This document shows positions 45,225 to 52,692 of a stretch of 64,000 bases of DNA, in pieces. The number at the start of each line of letters is the position of its first letter. Within the stretch, counting starts at the first letter, position 1. The notes under the pieces were generated by a model, which searched no databases, was not told where the DNA came from, and saw nothing but the letters and a program-made list of their open reading frames with translations. Made by a program: the position numbers and the translations under genes. Source of the stretch: IMCC26077 sp964418325 (GTDB taxonomy: Bacteria; Actinomycetota; Actinomycetes; Nanopelagicales; Nanopelagicaceae); NCBI GenBank assembly GCA_964418325.1, contig CAYQLC010000005.1:1-64000 (forward strand), written 5' to 3'.

Positions 45225-45531
45225 AATTATTCGCACCACCGGCAACAGCAGGAAGAATTGTTACTTTATCTCCGGCGTTGAGGGTAAGGTCGAGGCCACC
45301 AATGAAGCGAACATCTTCATCGTTGACATAAACATTGATAAATTTCAGGAGCGCGCCATCGGTCATGATGCGCTCATCGAGTCCATTAAATTTCTTTCCT
45401 AAATCTGCGATGAGATCGCGCAATGTGGCGCCATTAGCCGAAACCACTTTTGCACCACCGGTATAGGGGCGCAAGATAGTCGGGATGCGAACCTCAATCG
45501 TGTCAGTGGTGTCGGTGCCGTTGGCGCTCAT
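45211..45531 (-). CDS. cysO: CysO sulfur carrier protein with C-terminal extension past Gly-Gly
   Basis: A 106-residue ubiquitin-like (MoaD/ThiS fold) carrier that holds sulfide as a C-terminal thiocarboxylate for CysM. It matches the family in VRIPTILRPYTGGAK, NVYVNDEDVRF and VTILPAVAGG. The mycobacterial protein ends at that Gly-Gly, but here seven more residues, ANNCGAI, follow before the stop at 45211. The thiocarboxylate cannot form until they are removed. The neighbouring JAMM protease gene is the obvious candidate. The extension lies in the DNA shared with the start of cysM. Confidence 0.9.
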   Translation of the reverse strand: MSANGTDTTDTIEVRIPTILRPYTGGAKVVSANGATLRDLIADLGKKFNGLDERIMTDGALLKFINVYVNDEDVRFIGGLDLTLNAGDKVTILPAVAGGANNCGAI

Positions 45532-45563
45532 GCTCGTATTATTCCGCAGGGTTCGCGTTGACG

Positions 45564-45983
45564 CTAATCGCCAATGATTTCAACGGGCTCTTCCGAAACA
45601 ACGCCATCAACGATGCGAAATGAACGAAATTCGCTTCTAGGTGCAATCTCTTCGCGAGTAGATAAGAGAACGTAATGCGCTCCAGGCTCGCCTGCATAGG
45701 CGATATCGGTACGCGATGGATATGCCTCGGTGGATGTATGTGAGTGATAAATGACTACAGGCATCTCATCTCGATCATCGAGCTCTTGATAAAGGTGTAG
45801 GAGCGCCTTTGACTCGAATTCATAAAAAGTAGGTGAGTACGCCGAGTTCTCCATGGGGATATGGCGGGTGGGCACCGGATCGCTGGCTGGACCAACAATC
45901 ACGCCACAAGCCTCTATCGGATGCTCACGTTCAGCATGCGCCCAGAGGGCAGAAACGAGATCAGCGCCAATGCGTAGGGTCAT
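45564..45983 (-). CDS. mec: JAMM/M67 metallopeptidase (Mec), CysO-cysteine hydrolase
   Basis: A 139-residue zinc protease. The full JAMM motif is present as HSHTSTEAYPSRTD (His-x-His, then Ser and Asp) with the upstream catalytic glutamate in HPIEACGVIVG. In mycobacteria Mec releases cysteine from the CysO-Cys adduct. Here it may also trim the CysO tail. It lies 32 bp upstream of cysO, on the same strand, and is divergent from actinorhodopsin across a 271-bp region. Confidence 0.92.
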   Translation of the reverse strand: MTLRIGADLVSALWAHAEREHPIEACGVIVGPASDPVPTRHIPMENSAYSPTFYEFESKALLHLYQELDDRDEMPVVIYHSHTSTEAYPSRTDIAYAGEPGAHYVLLSTREEIAPRSEFRSFRIVDGVVSEEPVEIIGD

Positions 45984-46254
45984 GGCTCAAGGGTAGAGGG
46001 CCAGCGATAACGAGAGAGAACGGGAGAGAGAACCCGCCAATTAAGCCAAATGTCCGAATTTCGGAGGGATTATTTATAAAAAAAGTTTATGAAAAGGGCG
46101 ATTTTAGGTTGCGTGAGCGTGGCTCAAGCCTCACTCTTAAGGTTAACAGGTGCTTAAAGAGCCAGACCGTTGATATCGGGGCCTGGCTTGGCCGGCGCCT
46201 CCTGGCGGGCAAAAAAGCTCCTGGGGCACTACAACAACGGAAGGCATCACCTCT
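45984..46254 (+). promoter_or_regulatory. Control region between mec and actinorhodopsin
   Basis: This 271-bp divergent spacer has no gene. It holds a perfect inverted repeat TCCGAA-T-TTCGGA (46053-46065), a possible dimeric-regulator site, followed at 46070-46090 by an AT-rich block with TTATTTATAAAA that could be a promoter element. A GC-rich segment with partial inverted repeats (about 46178-46210) follows. The ribosome site GGAAGG (46239-46244) is 10 bases before the actinorhodopsin ATG. No known riboswitch consensus was recognised. Confidence 0.5.
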
Positions 46255-47022
46255 ATGTCAAATGCTGTCGCATTAACCGAGGGCCAATTTAACTGGATCT
46301 ACAACACCCTCTCATTTGGCCTCATCAGCATGATCGCATGCACCGTGTACACATTGGTTTCCCAACCACGTGTACTCCCGAAGTACCGTAAAGCGCTCGT
46401 CCTCTCCTCGATGGTTACCTTCATTGCTGGTTACCACTACTGGAGAATCTTCAATTCATTCCACGAGGCAGCTGGCGACGGATACAGCATCACCGTCCGC
46501 GGCTCCAACAACGCCTTCAACGAGGGCTACCGTTACGTGGACTGGATTCTCACTGTGCCACTACTTCTTGTTGAAGCGATTGCAGTATTGGCTCTCGCCA
46601 AGGAAGTTGCTTCCTCACTAACCAACCGTCTCGTTATCGCATCTGCGTTGATGATTGGTCTTGGCTACCCAGGAGAAATCTCCATGGATAACAACACCAA
46701 GATCATCTGGGGCATTGCTTCAACGATTCCATTCCTCTATATCCTCTATGTACTCTTCCGCGAGCTTGGCGCATCACTAGAGCGTCAACCAGCGGGCGTA
46801 GCAGCGACTGTCGGTCGACTACGTCTTCTCCTTATTGGTACATGGGGCGTATACCCAATCTCCTACATGTTCCCACTCTTCGACATCGATGCAACCGATG
46901 CATTCGTATGGCGCCAGACTGGTTACACCATTGCAGATATCTTGGCGAAGTGCGTCTTCGGTCTAACGATCTACAAGATTGCACGCATGAAGTCTGCTGC
47001 GGAAGGAATGAAGGAAGATTAA
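46255..47022 (+). CDS. actR: Actinorhodopsin, light-driven proton pump
   Basis: A 255-residue seven-helix retinal protein. Helix C carries D96 (proton acceptor), T100 and E107 (proton donor) in YVDWILTVPLLLVE, the DTE set of outward proton pumps. H61 in GYHYWR is the proteorhodopsin-type histidine partner. The retinal Schiff-base lysine is K232 in DILAKCVFG. L104 at the tuning position suggests green absorption. G153 in helix E (WGIAST) is a candidate for the small residue that opens the retinal pocket to a carotenoid antenna. No retinal-synthesis gene is in the window. A strong terminator follows, so it is monocistronic. Confidence 0.97.
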   Translation: MSNAVALTEGQFNWIYNTLSFGLISMIACTVYTLVSQPRVLPKYRKALVLSSMVTFIAGYHYWRIFNSFHEAAGDGYSITVRGSNNAFNEGYRYVDWILTVPLLLVEAIAVLALAKEVASSLTNRLVIASALMIGLGYPGEISMDNNTKIIWGIASTIPFLYILYVLFRELGASLERQPAGVAATVGRLRLLLIGTWGVYPISYMFPLFDIDATDAFVWRQTGYTIADILAKCVFGLTIYKIARMKSAAEGMKED

Positions 47023-47056
47023 TATCTTCTCTTCCAACTAGTAAAAGACTAGTCGA

Positions 47057-47090
47057 GAACCGGGCGGGGAAACCTGCCCGGTTCTTTTTT
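47057..47090 (+). terminator. Rho-independent terminator of actinorhodopsin
   Basis: GAACCGGGC (47057-47065) pairs perfectly with GCCCGGTTC (47076-47084). The stem continues with G-T, G-C and G-C pairs to a GAAA tetraloop, giving 12 bp in all, and a run of six T (47085-47090) follows. The T run overlaps the last codons of the convergent DUF2017 gene. Confidence 0.93.
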
Positions 47091-47685
47091 ATCTCTCGTT
47101 ATTTACGGTAAGAACGTCGAGCAGTATTTCTTGTAACCAACCCAGCCAAGCAAATAAGTTATATATTCCTTTATCTGGACTATCTTCACTCATAGCAGCA
47201 AATCTCTCTTGAGCATCTGGAGTGACATTCAGACGCGTTCCTAGAGCAAGGCGCATATCGTTGATTCCCATCAACCACATCTGTGCCTTATCTTCGGGGA
47301 GAATAAAATGCAGCTCTTCTCGTTTATTCAAACCAGGTTCGGTGAGGTCTAGAGCATGATCGCCTAAATTCTCAATCAAGATATCTCGGATTGCATGGGC
47401 ATGAGCACGTTTTTTCTCGCGAGCGCTATGTTCGGTATAGCGCCGAAACTCTGCCGCATCCCGCTCTTCTTCATAGGCGTCGGGGAGTAAGCGAGCCAGG
47501 ACTGGATCTTCTGGGAGTGAATCGTTGCTTGAGATACCAACTACTGCAAGAAGCGGATCTGCCGGTGCATCGCCCTCTCCGAGAAGTTCAAGAATCTGCT
47601 CGGTAAGGCTCTTGAGGATTGCTCCTTCGTAATGGGAAAAGGTAGCGAGGATTTCACCATTACGTTTTCTGGAGAATCCACTCAT
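47089..47685 (-). CDS. DUF2017 family protein
   Basis: A 198-residue cytoplasmic protein of the actinobacterial DUF2017 family, which is nearly always next to clpS. It is acidic and largely helical by composition, with FRRYTEHSAREKKRAHAHAI in the middle and FAWLGWLQEILLDVL at the end. The function is unknown. The link to ClpS suggests a role in proteolysis, but this is only context. It follows clpS by 3 bp. Confidence 0.85.
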   Translation of the reverse strand: MSGFSRKRNGEILATFSHYEGAILKSLTEQILELLGEGDAPADPLLAVVGISSNDSLPEDPVLARLLPDAYEEERDAAEFRRYTEHSAREKKRAHAHAIRDILIENLGDHALDLTEPGLNKREELHFILPEDKAQMWLMGINDMRLALGTRLNVTPDAQERFAAMSEDSPDKGIYNLFAWLGWLQEILLDVLTVNNER

Positions 47686-47688
47686 CGC

Positions 47689-48006
47689 CTACTCCATCCT
47701 CTGCAACGTTGCCCAGAGACCATACTCATGGAGCATTGCTACATCGTGCTCCATCTCTTCTCGCGTTCCAGAGCTCACTACCGCTTTACCCTCGTTATGT
47801 ACCTGAAGCATTAACTCATGAGCTTTCTCACGGGAGTAACCAAAAACCACCATAAAAACATGAGTCACATAGGACATGAGGTTAATCGGGTCATCCCACA
47901 CGATCGTTACCCATGGCTTGTCATGAAGCGAGCGCAAGAACTCTTCAACAGAATCTGACGGTGTTACTTCAGTATCGGCAGTACTTACTCTCGGAGTCGA
48001 ACTCAT
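47689..48006 (-). CDS. clpS: ATP-dependent Clp protease adaptor ClpS
   Basis: A 105-residue N-degron adaptor that hands substrates with bulky N-termini to ClpC/ClpA. The substrate-pocket motif is WDDPINLMSYVTHVF, and the rest of the fold matches VHNEGKAVVSSGTREEMEHD. The ATG at 48006 is chosen. An upstream in-frame start at 48051 overlaps the GH18 gene by 4 bp and would add 15 unusual residues. It is followed by DUF2017. Confidence 0.93.
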   Translation of the reverse strand: MSSTPRVSTADTEVTPSDSVEEFLRSLHDKPWVTIVWDDPINLMSYVTHVFMVVFGYSREKAHELMLQVHNEGKAVVSSGTREEMEHDVAMLHEYGLWATLQRME

Positions 48007-48047
48007 CGCGCCTCCATTCCTACATATCACTCCTGATGAAACAGCTC

Positions 48048-49943
48048 TCACCTGATCAACACTGAGAATGGCTCACCTTCGGAACTATTGTAATTTTCAC
48101 TCGCCGCTACGGTAACTCTAAAGGTCATGAAACCTCTCTGCTTCGGATATACGAGGAATAAATATCCACCGTTGAGCTCAGATACCTGACCACTATCCAG
48201 ATCTTCCCACGTTGAGCCGCGGCGTACTTGAAGATTTACCGAACCTTCGCGCGGAGTCAGCTGAGCAAGAATCTCCAACGCTTGCCCAACCCTGCCATGT
48301 GTTGGCGCTGAGATTGCTAACGAACGAGTCACCTTCACTGCCCCGATTTCGCTCTGACTGGCAAGGCGCTCCCAAGTTTCTTCACTAATGGCGCGGAACT
48401 TAAGTGCGCCACCCACGAGCAGATCCACCTCGGCCAAACCATCTCTTCCAGTCCGCACCTTCGTCAACTCGCTCCATGAGTCCTCTTCATTTCTGCGGAA
48501 TTGGAAGATCACGTCTAGATTTTCAACGGGAGATTTATCTTTCAATGCAAAGAAAGCACCTAGACGTTTAGTCTCGCCATATGTTGACGTAACCTCTTTT
48601 GTAGAGATCGTCGCGATAACTTCGTCAGGACCAATAGTCCGCGCAAAATCCAAAAGGGCATTAATTGAGTCAGTACTTGCCTGACTCAACGTCCACTGCA
48701 CTAGACCACCAATTCGATATTTGGTCACGAATTGAGCGCGTGCAAGGTATGCGCGTTTATCTTGAAACCAAGCCACACGACTTGCAGTGCACGAAGCTGG
48801 CTCCCCTGCCGCATCAACTCCGTTATAGGTTTTTTGATAGGTAAAGGTTGCTTCACCACGAACTGCGTCGTACACGGGCGTAGTTCCGTAGGCGAGTGCA
48901 AGTTCTGCGCCCTTAGCTGCATCGAACACCGCAGCCTTAGCTCCTGGCTTGATGAGCTTGGCGACATTCTTTGGGCAGGTGCCTTCGACTTTAGTTATCC
49001 AATCCCTGCCGTATCCGGGTATCCCCACCCAGACTTTTGATGCCGGCATCACTGAGATTGCATACTTCACTGAGCTCTCACTCCACTCAAGCGGCCCGAT
49101 AGGTCCAGGGCGACCTACCGAGAAGTCGTACGTCATGATGCGTAATCTGTCGATATACGGAGCTATGCCAGCCCAGTTATAGACATGGTATGAACCTCTT
49201 CGCCCCGATGCGGGATCAAAGAGCACCGGTGTGGTAACCGATAACAATTTATTTTTTTCGCGCAGGCTTGCAGATAATTCCTTAATAAACTGCGTCCACA
49301 GCGGTTTGGTCTTATTCCATGAGGAAGAGCCGTCGACGAATGCAAATCCTTCAAGATCTAAATCGATTCCATCAAAGTTATTGTTCACCACAAGATTAGT
49401 TATTGTTGTAACGACTTCCTTACGCGTGCTCTCTTTACCAAGATAACCAGAGAGTACCAACTTCTTCGTTCCATCAGTAATTGCTGGCAGAATCTTAAAT
49501 CCTTGCGAACGTAGGAGTTGCACCTGCTCAGCCATTTTGAGAGAGGGATTCGCCGAGGTGAATTGATTCTTGATTGTTTTTGAACTTGTTAATGAATACC
49601 AGAATGGTGAGACTTCGCCCATCATCTCTTTGTAAGCAATTGAACGGGCCACCGAAGCGCGCACGCTGTAATAGGGAATCCAGCCGGTATAAATCTTGCG
49701 TGCAGGTTTGCTAACACTTCCCGATGCTGATGGTGCCGCTGTTGAAGGTCGGGGAGAGATTGTCGAAGGAGCGCCTACTGACGTTGCAGGATTCGGGCTA
49801 GGTGTCGGCGAACTTGCTTGAGCATCTGCTGTTGAAGTCAGGGTAAGGAGGAGAGCAAAAACTAGGGCGGCGGCGAGGGCAGGCGAGAGGGCGCTCAATA
49901 AATACGATGAATTGGACGCACCCGATCTTCGCATCTGATTCAT
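48048..49943 (-). CDS. Secreted glycoside hydrolase family 18 protein
   Basis: A 631-residue exported protein. A signal peptide or anchor occupies about residues 15-42. A Ser/Pro/Thr linker runs to about residue 80, and a GH18 TIM barrel spans about 83-430 with the catalytic DGIDLDLE (D191, D194, D196, E198), the complete DxxDxDxE motif. Two beta-rich Ig-like domains follow at about 440-631. The YydD/SpoVS-like KIYTGWIPYY start of the barrel resembles cell-wall-associated GH18 proteins rather than secreted chitinases. The substrate may be peptidoglycan or chitin. Confidence 0.9.
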   Translation of the reverse strand: MNQMRRSGASNSSYLLSALSPALAAALVFALLLTLTSTADAQASSPTPSPNPATSVGAPSTISPRPSTAAPSASGSVSKPARKIYTGWIPYYSVRASVARSIAYKEMMGEVSPFWYSLTSSKTIKNQFTSANPSLKMAEQVQLLRSQGFKILPAITDGTKKLVLSGYLGKESTRKEVVTTITNLVVNNNFDGIDLDLEGFAFVDGSSSWNKTKPLWTQFIKELSASLREKNKLLSVTTPVLFDPASGRRGSYHVYNWAGIAPYIDRLRIMTYDFSVGRPGPIGPLEWSESSVKYAISVMPASKVWVGIPGYGRDWITKVEGTCPKNVAKLIKPGAKAAVFDAAKGAELALAYGTTPVYDAVRGEATFTYQKTYNGVDAAGEPASCTASRVAWFQDKRAYLARAQFVTKYRIGGLVQWTLSQASTDSINALLDFARTIGPDEVIATISTKEVTSTYGETKRLGAFFALKDKSPVENLDVIFQFRRNEEDSWSELTKVRTGRDGLAEVDLLVGGALKFRAISEETWERLASQSEIGAVKVTRSLAISAPTHGRVGQALEILAQLTPREGSVNLQVRRGSTWEDLDSGQVSELNGGYLFLVYPKQRGFMTFRVTVAASENYNSSEGEPFSVLIR

Positions 49944-49953
49944 AGTATGAGCA

Positions 49954-50187
49954 TTATTGCTTTAAGCGACTAAAAATCTCTTTACATGTAGGGCAGATGG
50001 GAAAGTTTTGCGGGTCACGGGTGGGAACCCACTTCTTGCCACAGAGCGCGCGAATGGCTTTTCCGGTTACCGCCGATTCGGTGATCTTGGATTTATCTGC
50101 ATAGTGGGAGAAGCGCTCATGATCACCTTCATCAACGCCATTATTTTTCGGGCGGACCAGCGTCTCTATCCGCTCTCTGATGCTCAT
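49954..50187 (-). CDS. DUF3039 family protein
   Basis: A 77-residue protein of the actinobacterial DUF3039 family. The conserved body is EGDHERFSHYA, GKAIRALCGKKWVPTRDP and CPTCKEIF; the CPTC pair with the earlier cysteine may bind zinc. The ATG at 50187 (MSIRERIE) is preferred to one at 50271, which would overlap the argF start. It lies 10 bp upstream of the GH18 gene on the same strand. Confidence 0.85.
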   Translation of the reverse strand: MSIRERIETLVRPKNNGVDEGDHERFSHYADKSKITESAVTGKAIRALCGKKWVPTRDPQNFPICPTCKEIFSRLKQ

Positions 50188-50250
50188 AAAACTCCCGTCG
50201 TTACGGTGCAGTGGCACCAGCCTAAAGGTTGTGGGCGTACCCTTCTCCTT

Positions 50251-51213
50251 ATGACTCTCGCTAGCGGCCACCTCAAAGATGTGGTGAGTTCGGATGCGCT
50301 CAGCCGCGACGACCTCGAACTTCTTCTCGACACCGCCGCGCGATTTGCGGTGAAGCCACTCTCAGAATCCACCTTCATCGCAGGTGAGAGCGTCGTCATA
50401 TATATGAATAAGGCATCCACGAGGACTCGTCTTGCCTCAGAAACAGCTGTGGCGCACCTGGGTGGCACGCCTATCTTTGTCCGAGGCGACGAGCTTCAGC
50501 TCGGACGTGGCGAGACGATCGCAGATACCGCTCGCATCATCAGTAACTTTGCTAAAGCCTTCGTCATTCGTACTTATGCGCAGAACGATGTCGTGGAATT
50601 TGCGAATGCAGCAAGCATTCCAGTAATCAATGCGCTCACGGACGATGATCATCCAACGCAACTTCTTGCGGATTGGGTGACGATTCGAGAAATATTTGGG
50701 AAGAAAGTTTCCGGGAGAAAATTTACCTACCTCGGTGATGGTAACAATATGGCTAATGCGTGGATGTTGATGGGTGCTCGACTTGGAGCGCACATCACGA
50801 TCGCAACACCACCTGGTAAGTGGGCGCCGAATAACTCTGTCGTTGAGCGAGCACAAAATATCGCCAAAGAACATGGCGGAGTCATCGAGATCTCACATGA
50901 TCCAGAGAACGCCGCGCGAGGTGCAAGTGTGTTGTATACCGATGTCTGGATGTCTATGGGCGATGCAGAGAGCGTGCGCGAAGAGAAACTACGCGACCTT
51001 GCCCCATTTGCGGTGACCCAAAAGATTCTTGACCTCACTACTCCAGATTCCATCTTTATGCATTGTTTGCCGGCACATCGCGGTGAAGAGGTGGCTGCTG
51101 AGGTCATCGATGGGTCGAAGTCAGTCGTGTGGCGCCAGGCCTTTCACCGTAGAACTACGATTCAAGCGCTCCTTTTCCACCTGATAAATAAGGATCTTCG
51201 CGGTACGGTATAG
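50251..51213 (+). CDS. argF: Ornithine carbamoyltransferase
   Basis: A 320-residue enzyme of arginine synthesis that makes citrulline from ornithine and carbamoyl phosphate. The carbamoyl-phosphate motif is ASTRTR, the DHPTQ loop reads DDDHPTQLLAD, and the ornithine motif is FMHCLPAHRGEE. The ATG at 50251 gives the normal length, although the frame is open far upstream across the DUF3039 gene. It stands alone, away from other arg genes, and pntAA follows 19 bp later. Confidence 0.95.
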   Translation: MTLASGHLKDVVSSDALSRDDLELLLDTAARFAVKPLSESTFIAGESVVIYMNKASTRTRLASETAVAHLGGTPIFVRGDELQLGRGETIADTARIISNFAKAFVIRTYAQNDVVEFANAASIPVINALTDDDHPTQLLADWVTIREIFGKKVSGRKFTYLGDGNNMANAWMLMGARLGAHITIATPPGKWAPNNSVVERAQNIAKEHGGVIEISHDPENAARGASVLYTDVWMSMGDAESVREEKLRDLAPFAVTQKILDLTTPDSIFMHCLPAHRGEEVAAEVIDGSKSVVWRQAFHRRTTIQALLFHLINKDLRGTV

Positions 51214-51232
51214 GGTCTTTGAAGGGGTGGTT

Positions 51233-52384
51233 ATGCATATCTTTGTTCCACGCGAGTCAAAAGCGGGAGAACGACGTGTTGCGATCGTCCCGGATGTCGT
51301 TACTAAATATGTGCGTGCTGGTTTTACCGTCTCTGTAGAGGCTGGCGCAGGCATCTATGCCCAAGCCGATGATCAAACGCTGGTTGCAGCAGGGGCAAAG
51401 ATTGCCGCGCCAACAGATATCAGCTCCGCAGATGTAATTCTCTCTGTTAATCCACTCACGGTAGATCAATTTGCAAAGGTGAAGAAAGGTGCCATCACCA
51501 TCTCCTTTCTCGCACCTAACCAATCGCTCGATGCGATTGGCGCTTCGATGAGAGCAGGAGCAACGTCCTTCTCCCTCGAGTTAGTCCCTCGTATCTCGCG
51601 GGCACAATCAATGGATGCCCTTACCTCTCAGGCGCTATGTGCCGGATATCGCGCGGCATTGGTTGCTGCAGAGTTATCACCGCGCTTCTTCCCACTTCTT
51701 ATGACTGCAGCAGGAACTGTTACTCCTGCCAATGTCGTAGTGCTTGGCGCAGGCGTTGCTGGGCTTCAGGCGATTGCTACTGCACGTCGATTAGGCGCAG
51801 TGGTCTCTGCCTATGATGTGCGCCCATCTTCTGCCGATGAAGTTCGTTCAATGGGTGCGACATTTATAGATTTGAAATTAGAGGCGCTCGAAGGTGCCGG
51901 CGGATATGCGCGTGAGATGAGCGAAGAGCGCGCTGCCAAACAACGCGAACTTCTTACGCCATTTCTTGCCAACGCCGACGTGGTCATTACTACGGCAGCA
52001 GTGCCTGGTCGTCCTGCACCGAGATTGGTCACAGAGGAGATGGTCGCTGCCATGAAAGAGGGCTCGGTCATTGTCGATCTAGCTGCCGAGAGTGGCGGGA
52101 ATGTTGCCGGATCACAACCCGGTGAGATTATCGAACGAAATGGAGTTCGGATTTGGGGCGGCAAAGATGTGCCCAGCCAACTGCCGTTCCATGCCTCTGC
52201 GCTCTTTGCAAAGAACTGTATGAATCTCTTGATGTTGATGGTTAAGAGCGAGGAAGGTAAGAGTTCACTTCATCTTGATTTCGATGATGAGATCATCGCA
52301 GCAAGTGCCGTCACTCATCAGGGTGAGGTCCGCCATGAAGGCGCGAAATCTGCTCTTGCTGGAGCAAGTGGAGGTTCACGATGA
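51233..52384 (+). CDS. pntAA: NAD(P) transhydrogenase subunit alpha, part 1
   Basis: A 383-residue cytoplasmic NAD(H)-binding domain (dI) of the proton-translocating transhydrogenase. It belongs to the alanine-dehydrogenase/PntA fold: PRESKAGERRVAIVP at the start and VLGAGVAGLQAIATARRLGA as Rossmann motif, with the mobile loop near YAREMSEE. A ribosome site AAGGGG (51222-51227) fixes the ATG at 51233. It overlaps pntAB by 4 bp. Confidence 0.95.
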   Translation: MHIFVPRESKAGERRVAIVPDVVTKYVRAGFTVSVEAGAGIYAQADDQTLVAAGAKIAAPTDISSADVILSVNPLTVDQFAKVKKGAITISFLAPNQSLDAIGASMRAGATSFSLELVPRISRAQSMDALTSQALCAGYRAALVAAELSPRFFPLLMTAAGTVTPANVVVLGAGVAGLQAIATARRLGAVVSAYDVRPSSADEVRSMGATFIDLKLEALEGAGGYAREMSEERAAKQRELLTPFLANADVVITTAAVPGRPAPRLVTEEMVAAMKEGSVIVDLAAESGGNVAGSQPGEIIERNGVRIWGGKDVPSQLPFHASALFAKNCMNLLMLMVKSEEGKSSLHLDFDDEIIAASAVTHQGEVRHEGAKSALAGASGGSR

Positions 52385-52692
52385 GTAGCGGTCTAGCGTT
52401 AATTTCAATCTTTGTGCTGGCAGTTTTCGTTGGCTTCGAAGTAGTTTCAAAGGTCTCTTCAACGCTCCACACTCCATTGATGAGCGGAGCGAACGCTATT
52501 CATGGTGTGATCTTGGTTGGTGCCATCATTGTTGCCTCGCACAGCGATAACAACTTGCAACTTACCCTCTCACTTCTGGCAATCGTGTTAGCAACCATAA
52601 ATATGGTCGGTGGATTTGTGGTTACCGATCGGATGCTCGAAATGTTCAAGCCAAAGAAATCTCCTGCGAATAAACCGGATGAGGTGAAGTAG
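52381..52692 (+). CDS. pntAB: NAD(P) transhydrogenase subunit alpha, part 2 (membrane)
   Basis: A 103-residue membrane part of the alpha chain, separate here as in the three-subunit type known from Rhodospirillum. Three hydrophobic helices are visible, with FEVVSKVSSTLHTPLMSGANA, the family pattern, between helices 1 and 2. It overlaps pntAA by 4 bp and abuts pntB without a gap. Confidence 0.94.
   Translation: MSSGLALISIFVLAVFVGFEVVSKVSSTLHTPLMSGANAIHGVILVGAIIVASHSDNNLQLTLSLLAIVLATINMVGGFVVTDRMLEMFKPKKSPANKPDEVK

Noticed and set aside
46130..46235. Riboswitch or structured leader before actinorhodopsin
   Set aside because: The segment is GC-rich with partial inverted repeats, but I could match no known riboswitch consensus, and the A run after the hairpin is on the wrong side for a plus-strand terminator.
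50008..50250. N-terminal extension of ArgF
   Set aside because: The upstream frame crosses the DUF3039 gene on the other strand, has no family similarity and would add 81 residues to a protein of normal length.
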